Of a DNA stretch of 64,000 bases, positions 12,678-24,959 are shown piece by piece (position 1 is the first letter of the stretch; every line of letters begins with the position of its first letter). A model generated the notes under the pieces. That model searched no databases. It was not told the DNA's origin and was given only the letters and a program-made list of their open reading frames with translations. This DNA comes from Thamnaconus septentrionalis (Eukaryota > Chordata > Actinopteri > Tetraodontiformes > Monacanthidae). The translations under genes and the position numbers were made by a program. The DNA lies in contig CM020515.1 in the NCBI GenBank assembly GCA_009823395.1, positions 10,610,989 through 10,674,988 on the forward strand, written 5' to 3'.

Positions 12678-13189
12678 GCGCTAAGATGACAACCTTGTCC
12701 CATGGAGCTAATGATGTCTGGCCACCAGGGTCCCAAAGCTCGATCTGCACTTGATACCAGGGCCCTTGCTAAATACAGAACACACACCACACAGTCTCCC
12801 AGTCTGCATTCATCAGTGAAAAAACAGTGCGGCCGCTATAATTACTGCTCAACCACTTACAATCTACCCCTAAGAAAAAAAGAAAAAGAAAACACACACA
12901 CACAAATCACTTTCCTATCACTGCCTGTGTCATTTCAACTCTGAAATCTTGCACATCCATCTTGCCAACCTCCAACAGAAAACATCATCAATCACCAATT
13001 ACTTAACCAGTCAATTTCGTTTGTAGATGGAGATTAAAGACAAGAATGTCTCTCTTCAACCTTCAATCCCTGACAAACTGCAGGAGGGAAAACCTACTGC
13101 GAGTTAAAAATGCAGCGAAAGAGATTAGTGCCGTGGATGCAGCTAAAGTGACTGTTCTGTCAGAACAGGGTGGTATTATTTTATTTTTT

Positions 13190-13950
13190 TTGTTACATGA
13201 GAATAACAACATAAAATGGAAGCAAAGGTGGGTTTTTTTTGGTGGGCGACATTGCCTCACTTCATTCCGGAGTAGCTTGTGGTCTGAGCTGTGGCGTCTG
13301 GCGGCTAGAAATAGCGCGGCTAACTGCGGCGACAAATCTGATTGGTCCACTCGAACATGATTGACAGAAGTGATAGCCCTCCCCCTCCCCCGCCCACCAC
13401 AACCACCACCTATTTCTGTGGGATCTTTCCCATTGGATAAATCCGTAAGATTTTGGAAATGTCGTCTCTGCGCACCGTCCAATTCACTTCCCAACCTCCG
13501 CTTACGAAAACAAAGAGCAGCGCCGGAGTGCAAGAGGTTGGAAACTGAAAAGGTGACCCTGTTTTGCGAGCAGAAGTGGGTCTCTCCAGTAATGAGTGCA
13601 GCGGTTGCGTTGCGTGTTCCCCTGTTTGTCTTGCCGGCGTGATGCTTCGTCCCACCCCCAGGGGAGCTCCCTGCGCACCTCCGCGCATCTTTATTCCTGC
13701 CAGTTGTAATTAAGGAAGTGACTCGGTTTCCGAATCTCTCTGGGGATTAAATTATTAATTTGCGGCTCCTCCCTGCCAGGCGGCACTTTCTGCGGAGATA
13801 CGGCAAGGCAAAAGAAAAGGGAAGGGACTTCTCGGGCCAGTGTTCCTCCTCCGGTGCACTGCGGGTTTATCTTTTTTCGGGTTGGTTTTAACCAAAAGCG
13901 GCTGCTGTTTAAAATAGAAACCTATATTTAGTGACAGCAGCAGCAGCAGC
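13190..13950. promoter_or_regulatory. orphan promoter-like or enhancer-like region
   Basis: Three CCAAT boxes at 13341-13345 (minus), 13432-13436 (minus) and 13479-13483 (plus), a perfect PBX-PREP decamer TGATTGACAG at 13358-13367 and a perfect MEF2 site CTATATTTAG at 13922-13931, in CpG-containing, C-rich sequence. No convincing gene starts nearby on either strand. Confidence 0.35.
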
Positions 13951-14505
13951 ATTTATTAGCCCTCCCCACCCCTCACCCCCCACTCCTTTTTCTCCACTTT
14001 ATTCCTACCGCCGCTCCGTAGCTGGGGGCGAGAGAGGGAGAGGGAGAGAGAGAAGGAGAAGGGCTTGGAAGCTGGCAGCCCACACTGGCTGTGAGTCAGC
14101 TGAATCACTCTGAGCATTTGGCACGGCTCCGCGAGTGAGGAGGCACGGAGGCCTCGCTCCCAGGACAAGAGGGCGGGGGCGGGGGTGGGGGGGATGGATG
14201 AGCAGCGACCGAGCCAGCAAAATGTGTCCCCCGAAATGTGACAAGTGTATCTGCTGAAAAGATTGACTGCGGCGGCAGGTGCAAGGCCGGCCAGTCACAG
14301 GCCGCTTTTATCGGGGAAACTTGAGCGACGGGGCGAGATAACGGCAAAAGACGAGGAACGACTGATGAAGACGGCTGACAACTCTGTGATGCAGGGAATT
14401 TGGTTTGGCAGTACGAGAAGTCAATAGAGGCCAAAGACTATTTCTATATGTGTTTTATTTTGCTTTAGGTCTATTCTTGGCACAACAACATTTCTACCTG
14501 AACGC

Positions 14506-14725
14506 TTAAAAGGTCCCATACTATAAAAAAAAAAAAAACTTTTACCAATAATATGTCGAAGTATAATTTCCATAGCCTGTCAGTGAACAGCTGTTAGAAG
14601 AGACAAGGCCACGCTCTTCTTTTGTTAGCTGCACCTTCTGAGGAGCAGATGGTAAAATATCAGTTTTCGCAGGAAGGTGTAAACACAGGGCTATTTTTTA
14701 TAATTGGGGAGACTGCTACACTAGA
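14506..14725 (+). mobile_element. CRE-palindrome repeat, copy B (partial)
   Basis: Starts TTAAAAGGTCCCATACTAT, then CTGTCAGTGAACA, AAATATCAGTTTTCGCAGG and GTGTAAACACAGGGCTA. It lacks the palindrome block, so it is internally deleted relative to copies C and E. Confidence 0.55.
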
Positions 14726-14929
14726 TACTTGGCTCAAAAATAAAAACCTGTGCTTGAGTACAATAAATGAGTATAATAATGGTACTTCAAAGAGATAAAC
14801 AGGCATACTTATGGTCAAAGGAACCCCAGAAGGATATGGTTTACCTTCCGAAGGTACTTGCCATTTGCAGAAACCATTTCTGTGATGTAGAGAGAATAAA
14901 AGCAGGCTATTCAGGATAAGAGTCCTCCA

Positions 14930-15180
14930 GTCTTGAACTGGTCTCTTTTAATAAGAATTCGGGCCTGAAATCTTGATCCCAGGGCAAAAACAGTGCGATT
15001 CATCTGGAAACATCGAGAAAGTGGAATTCATGAACAATCCCACAGGCGGCTGCGGGGAAGCAACTGGAGTATTTTGGCCTCATTATTATCAAAGGAGCTT
15101 TAATATTAGCCAAACAGCTTCTAATCTTTTAATGCAACAGTGGAAAGAAAAAGAAAAAATTACGAAGCACCGTTCATGTT
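14930..15180. promoter_or_regulatory. candidate enhancer-like block with TCF site
   Basis: TTATTATCAAAGGAGC holds a TCF/LEF consensus ATCAAAGG, followed by CTTTAATATTAGCC and TCTAATC homeodomain-like words. Motif-based. Confidence 0.2.
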
Positions 15181-16703
15181 AAAAATAAAAAATAAATAAA
15201 TAAAAACACCAACAGGAATCATGATTGCTATCTATTTCCCTTTTTACTGCGTATGACAGACATTCAGCAGGAAAACAAAAGCCAGCGCCTTTTTTCACGG
15301 CGGTATTTCACCCTCCTCCGACGACTACAAGAAGCTGGTGATTTGTGCGCTCCTATTTTTAGTGGAGTATACGTTCTGCTGACCTAGCACCGGCTTGAAA
15401 ACGATACCTGGGCTGGAGGAGGAGGGGAGCGATGGAAAAGCAGAGGTGGGGGAGGGTGAGGTAGGGGACGGAGGGCACCGTGGGAGCCTCTGGCGAGCTC
15501 GACCCGCTTTTCAGGGGAGCGCCGGGGCAAAAGTCCGACTGGAACCTGCAGACTGCTTCCTCGGAGATGTGGAGAAGCTCCAACAACGAGCCAAATCTGA
15601 AGCCAGTGCTCTCGCACCAGGACCAGTTCTTGATCCATCCTTGGCATCCACCAGGCGAGAAGAGTCATCACCACGGCCACGATAAGCACAATCTGATCGG
15701 AACGAGTCGATTCCCGGCGGACGGCCACTCCGCATCGTCGCCCTTTATCGTTGAGATTTATTTTCTCCCAGTCGAACTGTCGATATTGGCCGGGATCAAT
15801 CAGAGCCTTTTGTGAGCGAGGACGTGAAGCTCTCGGGAAACGGATGATTCCCAAATGACGACCTCCTCCACTCCAAAAGCTGAGTCAAAAGAGGAAATGT
15901 TTTCCCAAGGGGGCATTTTGGACAGACAACAATCTGTTCTTCTCCATTGTGTGTCTTTGTCATGGCAAAAACACGGAAAACTAGCTCCATTTATCTATTT
16001 CTCTCTGTTTCAGACTCACCGGTTGGATGGGGTCGCCACACGCTCGATGTTCTAACAGCGGTTGCAATTTTTATAGCATGCACGGCTCCGCCGCCGTTTT
16101 CCATATCATAGCTTAATGTGTCAACAGCTTCATCAGATGTCAGCGCTGAACGTTGGCCAGCCGCTGGGATATCACCTAACGGTGGAAATAACTGGTTCCC
16201 ACCTGAAGCCTCGCGAGTGCGACAACTGCACCGCCTCAGTTGGCGGAACCGGAGTCTGATCGCACTTGCTGATGGTTAAATGTGTCTCGTGGCAGGAGCT
16301 CAGTCCACACCGCTGGTCTACACTTCAGCAGATTCAGTTTATTAGATTTCTACCCTGAAATGCAATTACAACCAAATTGTCCACTTGAATTTGTTGCATT
16401 TATATTCAGCAATGACATTCAATCAGTGCGAGTAAGCGAAAAGTCTGCCCAGTTTTTATGTTAGTCATGCATGCTTACCCTCGTTAGCCATTTATCCTCA
16501 GAACTTGACAGGGATAATGAAAATAAACAGTGAATTATATTGTAATATATTGTAGCAGGTGGAATTAAGACATATTAAGTTGTCAGAATAAGGTGCACAA
16601 ACGGTGGATTAAAGCTTTAACATTGAATTGGAAAATTCAATTTATTTACGTAGGCAATTTTGTTCATCTTGTCAACACAAATTTGTATTCTAAATTATTA
16701 AAA

Positions 16704-16705
<2 letters not shown>

Positions 16706-16749
<44 letters not shown>

Positions 16750-16890
16750 CATCATCATCATTATTACTATTATTATTATTATACTTTTGAATGGCTTTGG
16801 TAAGTAACGAGTCAAATGCCACTTGCAGGTGTATTTTCAACCGACCACATTGGCAAAATTATAATAATAATAAAAATAATAATAATAATA
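16706..16890. repeat. (TTA)n / (TCA)n and (AAT)n repeats
   Basis: TTA units with TCA variants at 16706-16782, and AAT units at 16859-16890, on opposite sides of 75 bases of ordinary sequence. Confidence 0.95.
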
Positions 16891-16981
16891 CCTGGCAAAA
16901 GGCTAAGAACCTTTTTGCTTTGTTGATGTATGAAATGAAATTTACACTGGCCGATTCCTCTCTGTTCTCAGACTCATGCAA

Positions 16982-17148
16982 AACACACACACACACTCAC
17001 ACACACTCATACAAACAAAATAGCATATAATCAGCGTCTGAAGCTTCCTGTGGATGGGAAGGCAGAGTCCAAATGATGATCTTTATGTCGCGGTTCGCTG
17101 AAAGCCTGTGGTCTCCGGGGTTAGTCTGTATACGTTTCTATTTTCCCA

Positions 17149-17184
<36 letters not shown>
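16982..17184. repeat. (CA)n and (GT)n pair
   Basis: An interrupted CA run at 16982-17012 and (GT)16 at 17152-17184, potentially able to pair with each other as a long loop. Confidence 0.85.
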
Positions 17185-17185
<1 letters not shown>

Positions 17186-18419
17186 ATCACTATTTGCCCA
17201 GCCATTACCGTGTCTATTGTGCGCGGCTGTCAAGCCACCATGAATAAGACCGGAGCAGAAATTGCAGGGTGGGAGGAAGGAATTCAACCATTTATGGCTT
17301 TGGGGACAACATTATATTTTCATCTCTGACTTGAATGCACCCTTTAAATTCTACGGTCCACTTTGGAAGCGAGCAGCAGCAGGAGGAGATACTTTATTAA
17401 AGTGTCGGGAAGGATTTCGTTAATATGGATCATCTATATGAAATAGCCCCTTTGCAACGTGCCTATCCACCTCCAAAAGCCATTACCAGGACTGCATTAC
17501 TCTACCGCTGACCGTAAACACCGTGGATGCGCCCTCAAGTCCTCGCGTTCCTCCGTGGCTTTCAGGTCAGAGGCAAAGAATCTGGCCACCGCCGAGTCAC
17601 TCGCTCACTTCAACCTTGAGGTTCCTGATGCAAACAGCGGCTGAACTCTTGTTTTTCTCCCCGTTGCATTGCTCAACAGTGAAAACCAGCTCCACCTGGT
17701 CATCGGCGTCACTCTGGTCCAGGTCAGCAGCAACCGAGGTTGAGGTCTGCTGGGTCAGTAGAGTTCAAAGTGACACATATCTTTGCGCCGCGGACGGCAT
17801 CGATGCACCAGTTGAGCAGAGAAATAAACTGCTAAAGGCTGCATTAAAAAAAAGCTACATGGAAATAATATTGCCCCCATACAGGCAGAATTAGTGAACA
17901 TTAAAGTTTCATTTCAAGCTGAGTGATGTTCATGACAGGCGTAAAAGAGAAAAACAGGAAAAGAAACTCGTCTTCGATCCGCTTCATCGGCTAAAAAATG
18001 CTGATGTCGGCTTCATTCATCCATTCGTCCTGAACCTTTGACACCGGCCTCCTGACATTTATGATGTAAATAACCATTATTATTATTTCATTGCTACCCT
18101 CCACCCTCGTTACGGTTATCATTGTGACTCCGGTGATTTTCCTCTAAGCCGTCAGCGCAACTGCCGACTTATCTGCATCATCGTAACCAGCGCAGATTAT
18201 CTTCTTTTTGCCCGCGCCAGCGTCTCTCCCTCATTCCGCTGAGCTTCAGTGTGACGGGGAGGCCCGTCGGGTGACATTAGTGGCCACGTTATTTTTCTCC
18301 TGCTTTCTGCCGCAAAGTTTCAGCCGGGTCATTGCTGCCACCACGCTGTTGGAGTGCCTCGCTTTAAACTGTCAGCGCAAACATACCTGCGCGACATCTA
18401 AAAACAACAACAACAAAAA

Positions 18420-18620
18420 AACATTCATAGCTTTTAATGTGTGTTGTGTTTGTGTTTCTTGGAGGCATTGCTGCGGAGTTATAAATGCTGTGCTTGCGCC
18501 GGCAAATATGCATTTAGAGCAAAGGTGACGGTTGCGCAAACGCAGATTAGCGGATATAAACTCCACTGGCGCCTGAATGGACATCAGCAGCAAATGCTGA
18601 ATAAAGTACTATTAGAACCA
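18420..18620. promoter_or_regulatory. candidate enhancer-like block with POU-like word
   Basis: AAATATGCATTTAGAG (octamer-like) and GCAGATTAGCGG (homeodomain-like) in non-repetitive sequence. Motif-based. Confidence 0.18.
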
Positions 18621-18690
18621 AGAACATTTGCCGATTAATGGTATCATTTTGGTAATATGGGAACAGGCAATTATTTATGACCATTGTCTG

Positions 18691-18860
18691 ACACACACAC
18701 ACACACACACACATATGTAGAGAGAGAGAGAGAGAGAGACAGACAGAGAGAGAGAGAGCAAGAGAGAGAGATCAGTATATATGTATATATTTACTCATGG
18801 CTGCATCTGACAATATGCATGTATATACACGGATATATATGCCTATGGTTGCATCCGGTT
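18691..18860. repeat. compound microsatellite (AC)n(GA)n(TA)n
   Basis: AC at 18691-18713, GA at 18719-18770, then TATATG/TATACA-rich sequence with repeats of GGTTGTAT. Confidence 0.9.
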
Positions 18861-21800
18861 GTATATGGTTGTATCTGACAAATCTCTGCCACAATAGATT
18901 ATATTTACTTTTTAGTCAACTGTGAGTTCCGCTCTCCTCAAGCCACGATCAAATAATTCCATTCATGTCCATCTATCCATTTGTCCAAGTCATCCCAAAT
19001 GGATGGAGCCTCCACAGGCCCTTCACTTGTAAAGGGACCCACATTTAGCCGCTTGTTAGTAACCCAAGCGACCTCTTCAATTCTCACAACATGGATGGAC
19101 CATCCACTGTGGCCCTCAGCTCTTGGGTGCCTGAGTCACCATGAACACTGCACCAAACAACCATCATCTTTCTCCTTAACCCGACCGAAACGTATGTGCA
19201 CTACTACACATGTTGCGTGTTTGTGCGACGCCCTGTTCGTTTCCGACCAATCCCGAGCGCAGCGTCGCCAACTGCACCCGCCGAAGCTTCCAGTCGCCAC
19301 ACACAGGCTATAAATCCCCGGTCCTGCAGTCCGTTGCCCTCCATCACGCAGCCAATCTATTCTTCCTCCCCGTGCTGCCTGTTCCTTCCACTCCTAACGG
19401 CGAGCTGTCTATCTTTTCCTCTCCTCTCCGCTCCCGTCCCCCCTTGGCAGGCCGGCAGGGCTTGCTGAGGTCTGCAGCGGCGGTGGAGCGCGGCCAAAAG
19501 GCTGCCTTAAATCAAACTCATCCTTAATGGAATGCGAACGCACAACACAAATTCTCTCTCTGGCTCTCTCTCTCTCCCCCTTTCACATACACACACACAT
19601 CATGGGAAGTGCAATATTTTACCCTTCACCTTTATGTTATTGTCACAGAACATTTAAGTCTTAAAGGAAATTTATTCCAGAGCTCTCCCAATGAAACGAG
19701 GATTATCCAAAACTCCCCTTTGGATGTCTGAAGCCTTTACTGAGGTAAACATGCTACATTTGCCAGGATTACAAAACATTTGGAAAAAAAAGACATTGAA
19801 ATCTGACCCAACTTTGGCCAGATTCCAAAGATCTTCAGATGCAGATAGCAAATTGCCACGACTTTTTCTCCTGGTAAGATCAGCACACTGACTCATTTGA
19901 CTGATTTGACTCACCTGGAGATTTTTCATTCAGTGTCATATTACTTGGAAGCTGCACAGTCGGGTTTGGCGCACTGGCATTCTGACACTGGACAGTGAAG
20001 ATCGTCCATCTGTTCCGTATTGCAATTTTTACTCCGGCAGTGAGCTAAGCTTTGTAAAAAACAGGGTCCGTGTACCATGTACCCGAACCCCTCCCCCATA
20101 CGCCCAGATAGAACCATCAAGCAAACACAAAAATTAAGAAAGTGTTATTTTTAGCTCAGCGAGCGTGAAGACAGTGGCAGCCTTATGTTGATGTCAGTGT
20201 CTTTCCATCAGCTGCCACTGTTTAAACACAGTTTTATTCACTCTGGATAACTTTCAGTCGTCATTCGCATTCTGGGATGTTCCAGCGTCGGTTAGATTGT
20301 CATAATCGAAAAAGCCTGTTGGATCAACCTTCCCTCCAGTGTGACTCTCAGATCATATTTCAGGGACACGGCCCGGCTGAACCCGCCGGCCGCTCCTCCA
20401 CTCCCATTTCCGACTCCTCTCCCGTTTGCCTCTAGCCGGGGCCTTATGAAAAAAAAAAAAAATTCAAAACAGCGCAGTGAGTAATCCTGACAGCTCAGCG
20501 GGCACAATATCGCAGGGCAGACTCAACGTTTCAGAGGCCTTCTGTGATCTGCCCGGGGGAAGGCAGAGGGGGAGCACAGCATAAATCAGGTCTGAAATAT
20601 GTTTTCTGTGAAAGCCCGACGCACCACATGGAGAGCGGGGCGGTCGGCAGGCTGCAGGCTTCGGCAAGGGAAAAACCTTTCAGCCATGGGAGAGATGGGA
20701 AGGTGTGAGCTATGTTTAGATGCTAATGCTGTAGCACTTCTTCCAACACTGTATTTATTATCATCTTAACGGAATTAACATTTAGTGTTGAGATATTAAA
20801 ACAATTTTTTTAAAAAAACATTCTTGCTTTGCGAATGATCAATCCCTCCTGAAATAAAACAGTTTCCATTTGCACCATTATTTTTTTTTTTAGCTGTTAG
20901 CTTTAGTAACCTGGAACATTTTCATTTCCTCCATTCTTCCGACTCTCACCTGGTAAAGAGCCAATAGCCAATATTTGTAAAGGGGGAGGCTAAAGAGGAC
21001 GGCGATTGCGATAAACATTCTCTCTGTCACATTCAAGTGGAACAATCAGACTTCGGCGTCCAAATCGAGGACAGTAGCTGAGTGGCTAGGCTGCTATTAG
21101 CAGGGGGGTGTCACAAATTTCTTTCCCAAGTCAGTCGAGAGTAAAGTGACAACATGTTGCCCCTTTGAAAAATGTCCACTCTGCTGTTACTATTTCTTTT
21201 TTCTCAATTTCATAAAGTCGGGGAAGTGGTTGCATCCGTACTATAGTGTCAAGCAGGGGTCACTGTTCCTCAATGTACCTCCTTCCTTTGCAAAACTAAG
21301 GCAGGGGAGAAGACTTCCTATTGGCGGTTGGTAAGATAAGTTGGTGACATTCGCCAGAATCAAAGTCACCAGGATGTGGCACGAGGTTTCTAGCGAACTT
21401 TAACAGCTTCTTTCAATCAAGGAACACAAAGGTTGGCACAACACACCGGTCGAGTTCTAAAGACAGACATGCTGTTACATTACGTGATGTGAAGTAACGC
21501 TAACGTGAAGTAATGCTATTTGTGGCAGATTAACGCAATAGATTCAAGTCACCACCTGTACGCAAGTTACAACACGCCCAAACCGTTGCTAGTTGGAGAA
21601 GTAGTGGACTGACATTTAGACTGAGGGCCAACTCTCGACAAAGATGACTGAATGAAAAGGAGGGGCAATGTCTGTCTGGGTGCCATGAGGGGGAGAAAAC
21701 AATTCCTGTTTGTAAAATCTCATAGCATAAAAAATTAAGGAAATTATGCAGCTGCATCGGGAAACAACAAAAATGTATCTTGCAGGGCAAATGGGAAACT

Positions 21801-22265
21801 TCTATGGTCATGAAAGGGAATAAAGGCATGTATGCTGACAAAGTATCAAGTGGTACCTTTGTCATCACTCCCAACTGTAACACCACATATAATAAAGTTT
21901 GCATGAGGGTTGTAGGTGATGAAACAATTTAAAAAATGTTGCAGGAGAAAAATCGACATTTCAACGGACCTAATTCTTCGTAATACGTCTCACGTTGGGA
22001 TTGCTGTCCCAATTTTCTGGGTGGCTTGTTTTTCATTGGTGTCATTTTATTTTTCTTGCAAGCGAGAGTCATTAATGAGAGCAACGAGTGTACATTCTCT
22101 CTTTTCATTGTTTTGTTTCCCCACCCTGCGCTCTAATTTCCCAATCTGTCGTTCTGTCGTTGATGTCGCTTGGCAGGTTTTTATTAATTTTGGGGAAAAT
22201 GGTGGCCAGCTTAAGAGAGGGTGTGAGAGCCTCAACATGTCAGAAATCAGCCCGCACCTACTTCC

Positions 22266-22267
<2 letters not shown>

Positions 22268-22310
<43 letters not shown>
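22268..22310. repeat. (AC)21
   Basis: Uninterrupted AC run, with a short ACGC run nearby at 22404-22425. Confidence 0.95.
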
Positions 22311-22312
<2 letters not shown>

Positions 22313-22966
22313 CTTCATTAAATCTGCGTCCAACCTTACCTCAGCGCTGACAATCTTATGCAACGCCACCCACTGAGGAACCATCACTGCCGTGCCGCCC
22401 TCCCACACACACACGCACGCACGCAGGAGTAGCCTCCAGCCTCTCTGGTCCTTGTAGGAGAGGAGTGACATCATTCATCTTCACGTGCATTGCATGTGCA
22501 AAACCAAAGGCGGCGTTGGTGCAGGGACCGGGGAAGAATTTGAATTCTGACCAAACCAGTTATCAAAAACGCCCAGGGGGACACTTCCAGTATTTGACAT
22601 TTAAAGAACTTGACTGTGAAACGGAGATAATTTTGGAATGGATCCAGTGAGGATAATAACCCGTGGCACTGCTGGCCTCGACACGCCAAACAATAAGCGA
22701 GTTGTAACATTTCGGGGAATACGTAAATTCAAATGTGATAGTATAAGCTGAAGCCAGTGCCTTGTGGGAGGCTTTAGTGCGACATTGCACTGGAGAAACT
22801 AGCGACTGTACAGACGCTAATGAGGGATAAAATGCACAAAAAGCACATACAGACAAATGGGCGAACAGAGGCTGTGTTCCAATTCCATCCAGAAGTCCAG
22901 AAGCTGAAAAGTACCAACGTGATTTCAAGGTCAACAAGAAAAGAAAAGTAGCTTAGAAACAAATAT

Positions 22967-23352
22967 ACTCTCCAGGAACCTTATTAGGTACACCTTGCAA
23001 ATACCAGGTCCCCATTAAAGCACTTCCTCAATATCTTGTGCGCTCAGAGATGCTATTCTGCAAACCTTGGCTGTAACTAGCGGTTGTTCGAGTTCCAGTT
23101 ACCTTCCTGTGGTCTGCAACCAGTCTGCCCATTCTGACCTTTGCTGACATAAACAAGGCCTTTCCCACCACCAACAACCATATTTGTTCAGACTCTTCCT
23201 CTCCTCTCTATTCTGATGCTCACCTTGAACTTGAACGTTCACCACGCCGACATGTCCAAATGTACCCGGGTTGCTGACATGTGACTGGCTGGCGAGCCGT
23301 TTGTGTTGCAAGCAGCTGAACATTGTACCCAATTAAGCAGTAACGTCTGAAC
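22967..23352 (-). mobile_element. Tc1-type transposon remnant, internally deleted
   Basis: The plus end GGAACCTTATTAGGTACACC is the inverse terminus of the same fish Tc1-like family as at 11898. On the minus strand it runs through TTCAGACGTTACTGCTTAATT, GGTTGTTGGTG, GGTCAGAATGGGCAGACTGG and CAGAATAGCATCTCTGA, which are recognisable transposase-gene blocks. Most of the gene is deleted and frames are broken. Confidence 0.6.
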
Positions 23353-23739
23353 ATAAACAGTACAGGAACAACCAGGACTTTCACACTGTAGTTTGTCCTG
23401 TGAGGTGGATTAAAGGGTGAAAGGTACGATACATTGCGAGCAAATTACAAAAAAGAGACAAATTGACAAACTAATAGCTCGCTAATCTGAAGCCATTCAA
23501 TATGAAACTGGCAGCACACTGCAAAATGGACAAAGCGTCTCACTTTCCACGAGCACAGGTTCATATTCTCATACATTTTCACCTCAGCGGTGGTGTGAGC
23601 CGAGAGCGTTACGTTAATCTGATCGTCACTATCGGTCAAAGCGGTAAACTATCGCGTGGGTCGTGGGCGGGGGAGAGAAAACGAACACAAAGCGTCCTCA
23701 ATCACTCGCTGCCTCGCGAACGAGCTCCGTCTCATTAGC

Positions 23740-23990
23740 ACCGCCACATCGCCCAGTGTGCACGTCTCTGTTTGCCGCGGTGCCATAAATTCCCATTGGT
23801 GCAGATGATGAGCTGCGAGCTCTAATGGGTTTTTATTAGTGTATATTGCCGAGAGCGTTCCAGTTTGAATCACCAGACACCCACACAGGGTGATTAATTC
23901 ATATGCAGCCTTTGACTCAAACTGCACTGCGCAGCCACCAACAGGCCGGCTCTGTTTATCTGTGTGCTTTTCCACGCAACATCAGGTGTT
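23740..23990. promoter_or_regulatory. candidate enhancer-like block
   Basis: CATAAATTCCCATTGG, TTTTTATTAG and GATTAATTCATATGCAG occur close together in non-repetitive sequence. Homeodomain/POU-type content. Motif-based. Confidence 0.22.
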
Positions 23991-24445
23991 ATTAGCACAA
24001 TGACGTGACAGGAGAACAGGAAGGCCACAGTTATCAGGAGCCTAGGTTTGGGTCTTTTGTTCTGCTGGGCAACTCAGTCCCCAATTTTTGCTCAAGGCCG
24101 GCGTTGGCAAATGTTACAAGCCGGTTCCATTTTTTTTTTTTTTCTTCATCTTCTTCTGGGGATTTTAGAAGGAATTAGCAGCAGCAACTTCATGATTTTG
24201 TCATGAATGAAAAGACGATGATTAGTTATGGAATCAAAATGGATTCAGCTGCCATGCAAGAATAAATTCTTTATACCCAGAGAAAAAAATGAAGGAAACC
24301 TCAGAACATTTTCAACTGACGAGGAAAAGGCCGACTGTTGGTTTAGTATCAGCTCGGATACATTGAAAATTTGAACAAGTTCATCTGAATAAACTTCTAG
24401 TTTTGATCACTGACTATGTATTTTGTCTATTTTGTTACTTGTGAC

Positions 24446-24721
24446 ATGATGATGATGATGATGATGATGATTATTATTCACATTCTTCATCACGCTGAAC
24501 TAAATACAGTGAAACCTACTCGGTTTTTCTCGGGTAAAAACCCTTTTAGCTACACTGCTGCAGCTCCTGCTCGCCTTGAGGTTAATATGTTAATCAGGGT
24601 AAACACAGCAGCCACGGTAAGTAATAGTCTGAGGGGAAACACAAACATAAATTAAATAGAGGTTAAATTGCTAGTTTGTGTGTTTGTGTGCGTGCGTGCG
24701 TGTGTGTGTGTGCGTGTGCAT
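24446..24721. repeat. (GAT)n and (GT)n
   Basis: (GAT)8 with a TTATTATT end at 24446-24478, and an interrupted GT/GC run at 24671-24721. Confidence 0.85.
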
Positions 24722-24911
24722 TCAATACACTCACCCATGAAAATCATAATAGTGTTGTAAATGTATGTAAATGAGGACGTTTTTCATTTGCAAGGACGAA
24801 AACGACACCCCAGGTGTCAGGCTGCAATGCGTTGTGTTAGCATTAGCTGTGGCGCTGATTGTGCTTGTTCTACATCCCCTGTGTCACAAGCACAATGTAT
24901 ATATAAGGCTG

Positions 24912-24959
24912 GAATTAGGGTTAGGGTTAGGGTTACTGCTGGAATTAGGGTTAGGGTTT
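24912..24959. repeat. interstitial telomere-like (TTAGGG)n
   Basis: Two short arrays of TTAGGG (about three and two units), each preceded by GCTGGAA, so the patch is a direct duplication of a GCTGGAATTAGGGTTAGGG module. Confidence 0.9.

Larger units (their letters stand above)
14726..22266. other. non-coding stretch, repeats only
   Basis: Besides the listed microsatellites and two enhancer-like blocks, no gene or element is recognised. 15380-15800 has overlapping long frames on both strands from GC-rich sequence. 18960-19160 may be an old repeat. Confidence 0.5.

Noticed and set aside
15384..15854. 156-codon minus-strand frame
   Set aside because: Overlapping frames on the opposite strand, no domain and no start context. 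GC-rich chance frame.
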